A DNA stretch of 64,000 bases. Source: Enterococcus sp. DIV2402 (lineage in GTDB: Bacteria; Bacillota; Bacilli; Lactobacillales; Enterococcaceae). The stretch lies in the NCBI RefSeq assembly GCF_017426705.2, contig NZ_CP147251.1, positions 2,332,501-2,396,500 of the forward strand, given 5' to 3'. The translations under genes and the position numbers were made by a program. This document shows positions 48,518-58,257 of the stretch, in pieces (position 1 is the first letter of the stretch; every line of letters begins with the position of its first letter). Under the pieces are notes generated by a model. The model was given only the letters and a program-made list of their open reading frames with translations, was not told where the DNA came from and did not search any database.

Positions 48518-48559
48518 TTACCTAATAATGACCAATAAGTATTGTCTTTCTTTGTGCAT
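48518..48559 (-). CDS. ilvL: ilv leader peptide (branched-chain attenuation)
   Basis: A 13-residue peptide MHKERQYLLVIIR behind an AAGGAGACG ribosome-binding site, with five consecutive Leu-Leu-Val-Ile-Ile codons just before the end. Stalling there when charged branched-chain tRNAs are scarce would favour the antiterminator over the terminator downstream. It is the classic leader-peptide attenuation design and covers all three end products. Confidence 0.9.
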   Translation of the reverse strand: MHKERQYLLVIIR

Positions 48560-48625
48560 GTGAATCGTCTCCTTACAAGTTGAAAAATCTATTTTTATCT
48601 CTGGTTTATTTTGTTGATTTTTTAC

Positions 48626-48671
48626 AATATAACGTTAATCAAAATAAAAGTCAATAAGTTTTCTGAATTTT
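48626..48671 (-). promoter_or_regulatory. ilv promoter with CodY-like box
   Basis: On the minus strand TTGACT and TATATT are spaced 17 nt, a near-ideal vegetative promoter. Directly upstream AAAATTCAGAAAACT matches 12 of 15 positions of the CodY consensus AATTTTCWGAAAATT. Repression by CodY when branched-chain amino acids and GTP are high is a reasonable inference. Confidence 0.7.
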
Positions 48672-48798
48672 TTTTATTTTCTGCACAAATGGTAAATTTT
48701 ACCACACTGTGGATTTAAAAATGAAAAAAGAATTAGAATTTAACAACTTTTTACCATTGTACATGAAAAACAAATGAATGTTAAGTAAATGTATTCTA

Positions 48799-48836
48799 AA
48801 AAAAGGAATGCGACAAAATTGTCGCACTCCTTTTTA
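48799..48836 (-). terminator. Terminator after trpA
   Basis: Arms AAAGGAATGCGAC / GTCGCACTCCTTT with one mismatch, followed by T's on the minus strand. Ends the trp operon. Confidence 0.85.
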
Positions 48837-49598
48837 TGCAAATAACGATTCAATTAATTCTTGTGTCTGATCTACGCCATCTTGTTCTAAAGTTTGTACA
48901 ATACAACTTCCAATAATGACACCATCGCAATAATTGTTAAATGTTTGAACGTGCTCTGGTTTCGACACACCAAATCCTGCTAAAACTGGGATTGGGCTTT
49001 TTTCGGTGATTTTTTGCAAATGTTGATAAAGGTTATCCTGATAGTTTCGATTAACACCGGTTGTTCCGTTAATTGTTACTGCGTAAATAAATCCATCCGC
49101 ATCACTTACTAATTGTTCAATTCGTTCATCGGAACTAGTTAGAGTCACCAGTTGTATAAACGCAATATCACTATCTTTTGCTGGTTCTAAAAACATTTCT
49201 CGATGCTCATAAGGTAAGTCCGGAATAATTATTCCTTTGACATCTGTCGAACTTAAATCTTCTACTAATTTGTCTAAGCCATAATGAAAAAAAGAATTAA
49301 AATAGCCCATCAAAATTAAAGGAACTGGCGAATTAAATTCATTTAAAAAAGTAATAATCTTCTTTAAAGTTGTTCCACGTTCGCGCGAATGAATCCCTGC
49401 TAGTTGGATAACAGGTCCATCAGCTACTGGATCAGAAAAAGGCACACCTAATTCAATTGCGCTTGCTCCACTGTCAGCTAACATTTCAATTTCATCAGCC
49501 AAACGTCCTAAGCCATTTGCACCAGCCATAATATACGGAATAAATAATTTATTTCCATTGTCTTTTTTTTGTTGTAATACATGTGTTAATGATTTCAT
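48834..49598 (-). CDS. trpA: Tryptophan synthase alpha subunit
   Basis: A 254-residue TIM barrel that cleaves indole-3-glycerol phosphate to indole. The signatures [20 protein letters not shown] (catalytic Glu) and [11 protein letters not shown] (catalytic Asp) are present, as is [11 protein letters not shown] in the phosphate loop. It overlaps trpB by four bases and ends the operon. Confidence 0.96.
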   Translation of the reverse strand: MKSLTHVLQQKKDNGNKLFIPYIMAGANGLGRLADEIEMLADSGASAIELGVPFSDPVADGPVIQLAGIHSRERGTTLKKIITFLNEFNSPVPLILMGYFNSFFHYGLDKLVEDLSSTDVKGIIIPDLPYEHREMFLEPAKDSDIAFIQLVTLTSSDERIEQLVSDADGFIYAVTINGTTGVNRNYQDNLYQHLQKITEKSPIPVLAGFGVSKPEHVQTFNNYCDGVIIGSCIVQTLEQDGVDQTQELIESLFA

Positions 49599-50782
49599 TC
49601 CTGTGCCATCCTTTCTTTGATTTGTTGCACATCTTTATCCCCACGACCAGATAAACAGATTAAAATACTTTCTTCTGACGACATTTCTTTCGCTAATTTC
49701 ATTGCATAGGCAATTGCATGTGAACTCTCTAATGCTGGTATGATACCTTCTGTACGTGATAACAAATGGAAACCTTCAAGTGCTTCTTCATCAGTAATTG
49801 TTTTGTATTCTGCTCTTCCAGAAGTATACAAGTGCGAGTGTTCTGGTCCTATGCCAGGGTAATCTAAACCAGCTGAAATAGAAAAGGCTTCTAATACTTG
49901 TCCATCATCATCTTGTAAAAGGTGCATTTTACTTCCGTGTAACACACCAACATCACCTTTTGTGATTGAAGCAGCATGTTCTTCAGTGTCCAAACCTTTT
50001 CCAGCTGCTTCCACCCCAATTAATCGGACATCATCATTGATAAATGGATAGAACAAACCAATTGAATTGCTTCCGCCACCGACGCATGCTAATGCTACTT
50101 CAGGTAATTTTCCTTCGACTTCTAAATATTGGCGCTTTGCTTCAGTCCCAATCACACTTTGAAAGTCACGAACGATTTCTGGGAATGGATGTGGACCCAA
50201 GGCTGAGCCTAATACATAGTGCGTATCTTCTACCGTTGCCACCCAGTAACGTAACGCTTCATTTACAGCGTCTTTTAACGTACGGCTACCTGAAAGGACG
50301 CTTTCGACTTTTGCTCCTAACAATTCCATCCGAAAAACGTTTAACTCTTGGCGTTTCACATCTACTTCACCCATGAAAATAATACATTCCATGCCGAAGA
50401 GTGCTGCAGCAGTTGCAGTAGCTACGCCATGTTGACCAGCACCTGTTTCGGCAACAATTTTATTTTTTCCCATACGTTTTGCTAACAATACTTGACCAAT
50501 CGCATTATTGATTTTGTGCGCTCCGGTATGGTTCAAATCTTCACGTTTTAAATAAATTTTGGCTCCGCCAAGATGTTTGGTTAAATTATCAGCATAATAC
50601 AAAGGCGTTTCACGACCAACATATTGTTTTAAATAGTAGTCCAATGTTGTTTGGAATTCTGGATCATTTTTTGCTTCTTCATAAATTTGTGTTAATTCTT
50701 TCACGGCATACATCAAAGTTTCAGGCACAAATTGCCCACCAAAATTACCGTAAAATCCTTTATTATCTGGTTGTTGATACAT
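49595..50782 (-). CDS. trpB: Tryptophan synthase beta subunit
   Basis: A 395-residue PLP enzyme that joins indole and serine. The PLP lysine is in [15 protein letters not shown] (about residue 85), with the phosphate loop [10 protein letters not shown] and the Glu in [11 protein letters not shown]. The standard TrpB1 form pairs with TrpA. The second ATG is used as start because AAAGGAG lies seven bases before it; the gene starts within the trpF 3' end. Confidence 0.96.
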   Translation of the reverse strand: MYQQPDNKGFYGNFGGQFVPETLMYAVKELTQIYEEAKNDPEFQTTLDYYLKQYVGRETPLYYADNLTKHLGGAKIYLKREDLNHTGAHKINNAIGQVLLAKRMGKNKIVAETGAGQHGVATATAAALFGMECIIFMGEVDVKRQELNVFRMELLGAKVESVLSGSRTLKDAVNEALRYWVATVEDTHYVLGSALGPHPFPEIVRDFQSVIGTEAKRQYLEVEGKLPEVALACVGGGSNSIGLFYPFINDDVRLIGVEAAGKGLDTEEHAASITKGDVGVLHGSKMHLLQDDDGQVLEAFSISAGLDYPGIGPEHSHLYTSGRAEYKTITDEEALEGFHLLSRTEGIIPALESSHAIAYAMKLAKEMSSEESILICLSGRGDKDVQQIKERMAQE

Positions 50783-51374
50783 GGTCATACTCCTTTACTT
50801 GATTAATAAATGCTTGAATTTTCGCTAAATCCTTCACACCATTTGTCTCGATACCACTAGATACATCGACGCCAAATGGTTGAAAATAGGTAATTGCTTG
50901 TTGAACATTTTCTGCTGTCAATCCACCAGCAATGAACAATTTTTCTTGAGGCAACAAGTTCAGTTGAACAGCTTTCCATGAAAATGTTTCGCCATTTCCT
51001 CCATAAAACTCTTTCGGTGGTGCATCTAATAGTAAAAAATCAGCGGTTGTCTTAAACTCTTTTTCGTTTCCATTTACACTTTTCGCTTGAATCGTAGGAA
51101 CACCACATGACCCGTTAGGAAAGTCTCCATGAATTTGAACCAAGTCTAATCCAGCTTCTTGAACGGTTCGTTGTAACTGTTCAATAGTTGGAGACACAAA
51201 TACTCCTACTTTTTGAATTGTCACGGGTACATCAGTCGTCATTAATCGTACTTGATCAGATGTCACCTCGCGTTTGCTTTTTGCAAAGACAAACCCCAGA
51301 TAATCTGCTCCCAAACGACATACTTCATCTACTGTATGTTTATCCATCAAGCCACAAATTTTAATTTTCGTCAT
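50763..51374 (-). CDS. trpF: Phosphoribosylanthranilate isomerase
   Basis: A 203-residue TIM barrel opening [18 protein letters not shown], with the catalytic Cys in KICG and the later catalytic Asp in LLLDAPP, and the phosphate-binding [10 protein letters not shown]. It converts PRA to CdRP. It overlaps trpC upstream and trpB downstream, showing tight coupling. Confidence 0.95.
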   Translation of the reverse strand: MTKIKICGLMDKHTVDEVCRLGADYLGFVFAKSKREVTSDQVRLMTTDVPVTIQKVGVFVSPTIEQLQRTVQEAGLDLVQIHGDFPNGSCGVPTIQAKSVNGNEKEFKTTADFLLLDAPPKEFYGGNGETFSWKAVQLNLLPQEKLFIAGGLTAENVQQAITYFQPFGVDVSSGIETNGVKDLAKIQAFINQVKEYDHVSTTR

Positions 51375-52128
51375 GACGACTCACTCGCAATTCTGCAATT
51401 TTTGCTTTTGGATTTTCTGCACGCATCAACGTCTCTCCAACTAAAATAACATGATAATCTTCTGCTACTCGTTTGGCATCTTCACCGGTAACAAAGCCAG
51501 ATTCACTAATGTAGATTGGACCATCATCAGGCTGAGCTAAATCTAAGCTGTGCTGAATATCTACAATAAATGTTTTTAAATTACGATTGTTTACGCCAAT
51601 GATTTTAGCATCAATTGCGTGTGCCTTTTCCATTTCTTCAGTATTATGTGTTTCAACTAAAACCTCTAAATCAAGAGATATTGCTTTTTCATGCAATTCT
51701 TTTAGTTTATCGAAAGGTAATGCTGCAACAATTAACAAGACCATGCTTGCTCCTGCGTTTTTTGCACGGAATAACTGTTTTTCGTCGATAATAAAATCTT
51801 TACACAAAACAGGTACTTGAACATTTTTAGCAACTGTTTGTAAATCTGTCATATTTCCTTTAAAAAATACTTCATCGGTTAAAACTGAAATTGCTGAAAC
51901 ACCCGCTTGTTCATAAGATTTTGCTTGTGCGACAATATCAACATCGACATTGATTTCTCCTTTTGAAGGAGAAGCCCGCTTAATTTCTCCAATTACATGA
52001 AGTTTTTCTGGATGTTCTTTTACTTGCTGGTAAAAAGGATAGGCTTTTGCTTGATTTTTTCGTTCAACAATTGGTAATTGCGCGACTTCTTTACATTTTT
52101 CAATTAAAATTTTCTCTAAAAAATCCAT
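51361..52128 (-). CDS. trpC: Indole-3-glycerol phosphate synthase
   Basis: A 255-residue TIM barrel that closes the indole ring. Visible are IGEIKRASPSKGEIN (catalytic Glu, Lys), VLCKDFIIDEKQL (catalytic Lys), IGVNNRNLKTF and ISESGFVTGED. It starts at the trpD stop (TAATG) and overlaps trpF. Confidence 0.96.
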   Translation of the reverse strand: MDFLEKILIEKCKEVAQLPIVERKNQAKAYPFYQQVKEHPEKLHVIGEIKRASPSKGEINVDVDIVAQAKSYEQAGVSAISVLTDEVFFKGNMTDLQTVAKNVQVPVLCKDFIIDEKQLFRAKNAGASMVLLIVAALPFDKLKELHEKAISLDLEVLVETHNTEEMEKAHAIDAKIIGVNNRNLKTFIVDIQHSLDLAQPDDGPIYISESGFVTGEDAKRVAEDYHVILVGETLMRAENPKAKIAELRVSRHDEN

Positions 52129-53141
52129 TACTGGACCTCCTTTTGTTTCTCAATTAATTGTGCTAATTTTTCGCGAGCAGCCCCAGAAGCAATGATTTTT
52201 CTCGCTTCTTCTACGCCTTCTTTTACGCTATTCACCTTTCCATTTGCATAAAAACCTAATCCTGCGTTCAATAAAACGGTATCTAGAAAAGGTGATGGTT
52301 GATTCTCTAAAACTGAAACAAGAATTTCTGCATTACGTTTAGAATCTCCGCCAACTATTGCTTCTAAAGGATATTCTGGTAATCCCGCATCCGCAGCAGA
52401 AATCGTGAATTCTTCAACCTTACCATTTTCTAGTAATGCAAATTTTGTATCTCCAGCTAAATTAGCTTCGTCCATCCCATATGCTCCTTGCAAAACAATC
52501 GCTCGTTTACGTCCAAGCTTACCAAGCGTTTCTGCTGTTTCTTTGAGTAAGCTTTCCGCAAAAGTTCCCATTAGCTGTGTTTCCAAGTTTACTGGATTGG
52601 TTAGTGGACCAATTAAATTTAAAATAGTTGGCGTTGCTAGTTCACGGCGAACATTAATGACATAACGCATGCTAGGATGCATTGCTTGTGCGAATAAGAA
52701 GGCAATTCCAATTTCATTTAATAGTTGGCTAATTTGCTCTTGTGATGTCGTCAGTTTCACGCCTAGTTCCTCTAAAACATCGGCACTACCAGAACGACTA
52801 GAGATACTACGATTCCCATGTTTTGCCATTGGTATCCCACCTGCTGCTAAAACAAAAGCAGTTGTTGTACTCACATTAAAACTGTTCGAATGATCGCCAC
52901 CAGTTCCGCAATTATCCATTGCATTAGTTGGTGCATTTTCAATTGTTAAAGCATTTTTTTGCATAACTTTGGCAATTGCAGCCATTTCTGTTGATGTAAT
53001 GCCCTTCATTTTTAAAGCAATCAATGCAGCAGAAATTTGTGTATCTTTTAATTCACCTGTAAAAATCATTTCTGCTAATTGGGTCATTTCTGATTCAGTC
53101 AAATCATTTCCTTGATATAATTTTTCAAATATTTCTTTCAT
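52128..53141 (-). CDS. trpD: Anthranilate phosphoribosyltransferase
   Basis: A 337-residue nucleoside phosphorylase-like transferase. It carries the PRPP-binding DNCGTGGDHSNSFNVSTTTA (about residue 82) and KHGNRSISSRSGSADVLEEL. It adds ribose phosphate to anthranilate. It begins immediately after trpG and ends at the trpC start. Confidence 0.96.
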   Translation of the reverse strand: MKEIFEKLYQGNDLTESEMTQLAEMIFTGELKDTQISAALIALKMKGITSTEMAAIAKVMQKNALTIENAPTNAMDNCGTGGDHSNSFNVSTTTAFVLAAGGIPMAKHGNRSISSRSGSADVLEELGVKLTTSQEQISQLLNEIGIAFLFAQAMHPSMRYVINVRRELATPTILNLIGPLTNPVNLETQLMGTFAESLLKETAETLGKLGRKRAIVLQGAYGMDEANLAGDTKFALLENGKVEEFTISAADAGLPEYPLEAIVGGDSKRNAEILVSVLENQPSPFLDTVLLNAGLGFYANGKVNSVKEGVEEARKIIASGAAREKLAQLIEKQKEVQ

Positions 53142-53702
53142 TTATTTATCCTCCACTACCTCTAGGAATGTATCAATCATTGTCTGACCCTCTATTGTAC
53201 CAATTGATTCTGGATGGAATTGTAATCCATAAACAGGGTATTCTTTATGCTTAATCGCCATAATTTCATCATCTGCATACCCATATACTTCAAAAACTTC
53301 TGGTAATGTATCTGGTTCAATAATTAATGAGTGATAACGCATGATATCTGTATCTAAAGTTACATCACGAAACAATCCTTGTTGCTCATGCTTTAATTTA
53401 GAAACTTTCCCATGCATAATTTTTGTAGCAATACTAATTTTCCCGCCGAAAACCTCTCCTAATGCTTGATGCCCTAAGCAAATACCTAGCATCGGTTTTT
53501 CTTTGTAAAAACGACGAATGATTTCTTCCATTAAACCAGCTTCATCTGGTCTTCCTGGCCCAGGTGAAAAGACAATTGCGGATGCTTTTTTAGCTGTTTC
53601 AATTAATGCAGGATCATCATTTCGTAAAATGACAAGTTCTGCATTAAATTGATGTGCCAAATTGTGTGTAAACGAATCATAATTATCAACTAATAAAATC
53701 AT
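53142..53702 (-). CDS. trpG: Anthranilate synthase component II (glutamine amidotransferase)
   Basis: A 186-residue class I amidotransferase with catalytic Cys in MLGICLGHQALGE (about residue 79) and the His-Glu pair in LQFHPESIGT. It supplies ammonia to TrpE and in many Firmicutes also serves PabB. It overlaps trpE by four bases. Confidence 0.95.
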   Translation of the reverse strand: MILLVDNYDSFTHNLAHQFNAELVILRNDDPALIETAKKASAIVFSPGPGRPDEAGLMEEIIRRFYKEKPMLGICLGHQALGEVFGGKISIATKIMHGKVSKLKHEQQGLFRDVTLDTDIMRYHSLIIEPDTLPEVFEVYGYADDEIMAIKHKEYPVYGLQFHPESIGTIEGQTMIDTFLEVVEDK

Positions 53703-55066
53703 CTTCCCACCTCCAAAAGGGCTTTAGCTTTTTGTAATGTCTCATAATATTCAGCTGTTGGATCTGAATCTGCCACTATGCCTGCACCTGCTTGAATATA
53801 AGCTTTTTTATCTTTAATTAGCATGGTACGAATGGCTATTGCAAAGTCGGCTTGATTATCCATAGAATAATATCCCACAGCCCCAGCATACATGCCTCGT
53901 TTGACTGGTTCTAATTCATAGATACGAGTCATAGCACGAATTTTCGGAGCCCCACTGACAGTACCTGCTGGTAAGGTTGCTCTTAATGCATCCATTGGTG
54001 TTAAATCTTCTTTTAGCTCTCCAGTTACTAGAGAAACAATGTGCATGACATAACGATACTTTTCAATGGTCATATTTATTGGTAATCGTACAGTCCCACG
54101 TTTAGCAATTTGTCCAATGTCATTTCTTCCTAAATCGATTAACATCATATGTTCTGCACGTTCTTTTTCATCTGCTAATAATTCTTCTGCTAACGCCACA
54201 TCTTCTTCAACTGTTGCGCCTCGCTTTCTAGTACCAGCAATCGGATTAGTTGTCACAAGTCCATTCTTTACACTAACAAGACTTTCTGGTGAACAACCTA
54301 CCACTTGTAATTCTTCAAAATTGAGGAAATACATATACGAAGACGGATTGGAGAGACGTAAGTAGCGATAATAATCAAATGGATCTAACTCAAATTCGGC
54401 TTGTAGCCGTTGTGATAAAACAATTTGGAATAAATCGCCTTCTTCAATTAATTTTTTCGCTTTACGAACACGATTTTCAAATTCTTCTTGACTAACATTA
54501 CTAGTGAATGGTAAATTGATGTCTTTTTTCTCAATTAATTCTTTTGATGTTGGTGTTTGTAAAAAGCCAACAATCTCTTGAATACGCGTTTCCATTTCAA
54601 CGACTGTTTTTTTGCTGTAGGCATTTGAATGAACGATAGTCACTATTTCAGTACGATGATCGTATACAACAAAAGTTTCAAAAACGTAGAAATAGATATC
54701 TGGTACATCTAATTCATCTTTTGGAATTTGTCCAATATTTTCATAACAAGCAGCCACATCATAACCCGCGTACCCAATCGCTCCACCCTGGAATGGAATT
54801 TCAGGAATTATTTCTTCGTCATGAAGGATGTGCTTCTCCAATTCTTTTAGTGGATCGGAACAAGGAAAACTTTCGCCATTTACTGAAAAAATCCCTTCTT
54901 GATAACGTAATACTTTAACAGGATCAAGTGCAACAATTGAATAACGTGCTCCTTCTTCAGCTTCACGAGGGTTGCTTTCTAATAAAAATTTTTTATCATG
55001 TTGAATTCTTAAAAAAATAGATACCGGCGTTAAATAATCCCCTTGTATTTGTCGAGTAATTTTCAT
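53699..55066 (-). CDS. trpE: Anthranilate synthase component I
   Basis: About 455 residues, chorismate-binding. The C-terminal catalytic domain shows FQIVLSQRLQAEF, TNPIAGTRKRG, DLGRNDIGQI and LPAGTVSGAPKIRAM. The tryptophan-binding N-terminal motif is LLESNP. The chosen ATG follows AAAGGATG at a seven-base spacing; longer readings run back into the T-box and are not plausible. First gene of trpEGDCFBA. Confidence 0.95.
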   Translation of the reverse strand: MKITRQIQGDYLTPVSIFLRIQHDKKFLLESNPREAEEGARYSIVALDPVKVLRYQEGIFSVNGESFPCSDPLKELEKHILHDEEIIPEIPFQGGAIGYAGYDVAACYENIGQIPKDELDVPDIYFYVFETFVVYDHRTEIVTIVHSNAYSKKTVVEMETRIQEIVGFLQTPTSKELIEKKDINLPFTSNVSQEEFENRVRKAKKLIEEGDLFQIVLSQRLQAEFELDPFDYYRYLRLSNPSSYMYFLNFEELQVVGCSPESLVSVKNGLVTTNPIAGTRKRGATVEEDVALAEELLADEKERAEHMMLIDLGRNDIGQIAKRGTVRLPINMTIEKYRYVMHIVSLVTGELKEDLTPMDALRATLPAGTVSGAPKIRAMTRIYELEPVKRGMYAGAVGYYSMDNQADFAIAIRTMLIKDKKAYIQAGAGIVADSDPTAEYYETLQKAKALLEVGR

Positions 55067-55097
55067 TTTATTCATCCTTTCATGACTGCTAAATACA

Positions 55098-55395
55098 AAA
55101 AAGCCCTCAGACTCACTAAAAGTAAGTCTGAGGGCGAATAAATTCACGGTGCCACCTCAATTAATTTGAATAATTTTATTCAAATTCTCGTTATCAATCG
55201 TCTATCAACGATTTTCCTCTATAACGGGAGTTCCCGGAGTCACCTACTTCAGTTCAATGCCTCAGCGCAAAAGCCCATTCACTCTTTTTAACTTACTGAC
55301 TCGCACCCTCCGTCAGCTCCCTGTAAAGTATCAAAAAAGTTACTCTTCTTTTGTCCGCTTAATATTTAATCAGAATATTACATTCTTCTCATCTA
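55098..55395 (-). promoter_or_regulatory. T-box riboswitch, tryptophan specifier
   Basis: The minus strand has the T-box core TGAGGTGGCACCGTG (55145-55159) and a terminator with arms CGCCCTCAGACT / AGTCTGAGGGC and T-run. Upstream the specifier region GTGAATGGGC offers TGG (Trp) at 55275-55277. Uncharged tRNA-Trp should turn on the trp operon. Confidence 0.92.
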
Positions 55396-55553
55396 ATTGT
55401 CAACATATTTTTATTATTTTATTAAAAATTATTTTTTAAGGATATCTATAACAAAAACAGTTCTCGTATTTTACAGCTAATACGAGAACTATTTTTTGAA
55501 AATTTTTAGTAAAAATAAATATTCATGATACCCTTCTTAATCAAATTGTAAGA
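55396..55553. other. Intergenic region between trp T-box and CRISPR array 2
   Basis: AT-rich. It holds the trp promoter region near its left edge and a terminator hairpin. No gene is seen. Confidence 0.5.
55455..55497. terminator. Terminator downstream of CRISPR array 2
   Basis: Arms AGTTCTCGTATT / AATACGAGAACT with A-run and T-run on the two sides. On the minus strand it would end the array transcript before the trp promoter. Confidence 0.7.
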
Positions 55554-56855
55554 GATCTACTCTACAGGGTTATGACAATTGCAACGAGTTAGTGACAAAT
55601 CACCTAGAATATTTTAGAAAATTTCAATCTATGAAGTTGTGAATACTGCAACTAAAAGAAGCGTAGCGTGAGTATGCCTCAACTTGTGATTTCAATCCAT
55701 GCAGTCATGAAGACTGCAACAATTAACTGAGATAATGCAGGACGTTGAAGACTTATTTCAATCCATGCAGTCATGAAGACTGCAACGGTCCACAAGGGAT
55801 TGCTGGGTTACAGGGACCCCAAGATTTCAATCCATGCAGTCATGAAGACTGCAACATCCATCGAATTATGTTTGGTCTCGTTTGCTTGGAATTTCAATCC
55901 ATGCAGTCATGAAGACTGCAACTAATAACTGATAATTACTGATTTCAGCTTTATTCTCTATTTCAATCCATGCAGTCATGAAGACTGCAACAATCTTAAA
56001 CCATAGCAAATCTTTGGCATCTATAATTTCAATCCATGCAGTCATGAAGACTGCAACCAAGATTTTGTAGGCGGTATAGGTGACTGGATTCGATTTCAAT
56101 CCATGCAGTCATGAAGACTGCAACGGTAATAAACAAGCTTCGCCGCCTATTGGCAATAAATTTCAATCCATGCAGTCATGAAGACTGCAACACATAAGTC
56201 CGATATTGTTTTCCAACCGGTAGTAATTTCAATCCATGCAGTCATGAAGACTGCAACTGCTTCACTATTAGTTCAAGATCAATATAGCAAAATTTCAATC
56301 CATGCAGTCATGAAGACTGCAACCCTCCGAACCTTGGATGAACTTGGGTATAACGTGATTTCAATCCATGCAGTCATGAAGACTGCAACAACCCGTTACG
56401 TTGAAGAAATATAGCACTGACCCATTTCAATCCATGCAGTCATGAAGACTGCAACGTTGATATGTCGTTTGATAATATACTGGATGTCGTAATTTCAATC
56501 CATGCAGTCATGAAGACTGCAACATCAAATTAGCAGGTAAAAATAACGTTAACTATGATTTCAATCCATGCAGTCATGAAGACTGCAACTATCCGGACGA
56601 CTACAATTTTCTGTCAGCCCAATTATTTCAATCCATGCAGTCATGAAGACTGCAACGGGAGACATGACAGCGCCCAACGTATCTGCTCAAATTTCAATCC
56701 ATGCAGTCATGAAGACTGCAACAAAAAATAAAGGTCATGGAGGATGGTAAGACATGGATTTCAATCCATGCAGTCATGAAGACTGCAACCGATATCGCTT
56801 AGACTGATATCGCCCAAACTTTGATTTCAATCCATGCAGTCATGAAGACTGCAAC
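55554..56855 (-). CRISPR. CRISPR array 2, type I-C-like, 18 perfect repeats plus two decayed distal copies
   Basis: 18 identical 32-nt repeats start at 55689 and recur to 56824. They have exactly the same sequence as array 1 and the same orientation (crRNA on the minus strand, leader at right). Spacers are about 34-37 nt. Two decayed repeats precede: 55621-55652 (five mismatches) and 55554-55585 (recognisable mainly at its TTGCAAC end), each separated by a normal spacer length. No cas gene is adjacent or elsewhere in the window. Confidence 0.95.
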
Positions 56856-57043
56856 GGCGATTGTTAGTAAAAATAAGACAAAAACGCGTTACTTTTGATG
56901 AATATCGCCCGATTATAATTATTTTTTGTCTCAAAATAGGCAAAATAGGATATAATCGTATTTATTTCTCATCATTTTCTCACTTTCGTTCATTTTATTG
57001 GTGCGAATCTCCTAGGGATTTTATGGGAGCTTACTATTCGCAC
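56856..57043 (-). promoter_or_regulatory. Leader of CRISPR array 2
   Basis: Shares ordered blocks with leader 1: GGCGAT / ATCGCC pair spanning 54 nt next to the first repeat, a TATAAT element, the AAATAAATACGATTATAT block, and a 43-nt hairpin at 57001-57043 with arms GTGCGAAT / ATTCGCAC. Sequence between blocks has diverged, so the duplication is not recent. Confidence 0.8.
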
Positions 57044-57120
57044 TAATTTCTTATTGAGAAAATTACTAGTTACTTTAACTAAGTATACCACGCTTCAATT
57101 TAAACAACTATTTTCAAAAT

Positions 57121-57148
57121 AAAAAAGACTGAGTTTTTCCTCAGTCTT
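57121..57148 (-). terminator. Terminator after the methyltransferase gene
   Basis: Arms AAGACTGAG / CTCAGTCTT followed by T's on the minus strand; ends the yqeG-to-methyltransferase transcript. Confidence 0.8.
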
Positions 57149-57152
57149 CTTA

Positions 57153-57881
57153 CTATTTATGGCAAACAAAAAACCAACGACGACTTTTTTCATTCGGTTC
57201 ACTATCAATGAAATCAGCATATGATTCAACATGACTAAAACCAGCATTTTCTAGCAACATTAGATAGGTATCTAATGAATACGTTCTTTCTTGATGCAAT
57301 TCATCTTCACGAATAAAATGACCGTCTTCATCTTGAACAAAAAATGTCAAGAAATGCTCAATGCTATGGGCTTCTTCGCCTTGATAGCTATCCCATAAAA
57401 AAGCAAACTCTTCCGTTTGATAATGATAACTATATGAAGGGAATACTTCATCAATCTGATAGGTTGAATGTACATCGAAAATAAAAATCCCATCATTTTC
57501 AAGGATTTGATATACGCCATCAAAAACTTGTTGAACATCCATTTCATTTTGCATATAACAAATAGAATCAGAAAAACAAGTAATTGCTTGATAAGTACCG
57601 ACATCAGATAAATCTAACATATCTCCTTCAACAAATTGAATAGCTACTTCTGCTTCTTGTGCGCGTCCACTTGCAATCATCAACATTTCTTCTGATAAAT
57701 CTAAGGCAGTCACATCAAAACCACCTTTTGCAAATTCAACTGCTAATGCACCTGTACCACAAGCTAACTCCAAAATTTGCTTGCGCTCGCCAAGATGACG
57801 TAATGAAAAATCTAGCCAACGTTTATATAAATCAGTATCCATTACCTCATCGTAAACGAATGCAAAAGTTTCATAAGCCAT
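57153..57881 (-). CDS. Class I SAM-dependent methyltransferase (YqeM type)
   Basis: A 242-residue protein with the SAM-binding ILELACGTGALAVEFAKGGF (about residue 37), the acidic VTALDLSEEML, and VEGDMLDLSD. The C-terminal half shows FFVQDEDGHFIREDELHQER. The substrate is unknown. It lies after rsfS at the end of the conserved yqeG-yqeH-yhbY-nadD-yqeK-rsfS cluster, the place of yqeM in Bacillus. Confidence 0.88.
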   Translation of the reverse strand: MAYETFAFVYDEVMDTDLYKRWLDFSLRHLGERKQILELACGTGALAVEFAKGGFDVTALDLSEEMLMIASGRAQEAEVAIQFVEGDMLDLSDVGTYQAITCFSDSICYMQNEMDVQQVFDGVYQILENDGIFIFDVHSTYQIDEVFPSYSYHYQTEEFAFLWDSYQGEEAHSIEHFLTFFVQDEDGHFIREDELHQERTYSLDTYLMLLENAGFSHVESYADFIDSEPNEKSRRWFFVCHK

Positions 57882-57883
57882 GA

Positions 57884-58240
57884 TTACTCAACGACCCATT
57901 CATTGATATCAACTAATGGTGCATCTGACCAAAGTTTTTCAAGATTATAAAAATCACGCTCAGAATTGCTGAATACATGGATAATAACGTCGCTTAAATC
58001 GATTAATACCCATTTGCCACCATCTTTACCTTCTACGCGTTTCACTTCTACTTGTTGTTTTTCTACTTGTTCAATAATTTCATCAACAATCGCATTAATT
58101 TGACGCTCACTGTTTCCTGAACAAATTACAAAATAATCTGCTAATAATGAAATTTCATGTACGTCTAATGCCATAATGTCTTCTGCATGTTTAGAATCAG
58201 CTGCACGAACAGCGATTTCTAAAATTTGTTTACTATCTAT
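57884..58240 (-). CDS. rsfS: Ribosomal silencing factor RsfS, apparent non-AUG start
   Basis: About 118 residues, binding uL14 on the 50S subunit to block subunit joining in starvation. The core AADSKHAEDIMALDV and DYFVICSGNSERQINAIVDE then KVEGKDGGKWVLIDLSDVIIHVF-like regions are intact. The only in-frame ATG (58276) lies inside yqeK, with no ribosome-binding site. A strong AAGGAGGG sits after it, followed by ATT-ATC-ATA-GAT. The ATA, eight bases past GGAGG, aligns with the usual first residue and gives normal length. Confidence 0.85.
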   Translation of the reverse strand: MDSKQILEIAVRAADSKHAEDIMALDVHEISLLADYFVICSGNSERQINAIVDEIIEQVEKQQVEVKRVEGKDGGKWVLIDLSDVIIHVFSNSERDFYNLEKLWSDAPLVDINEWVVE

Positions 58241-58257
58241 GATAATTCCCTCCTTGG

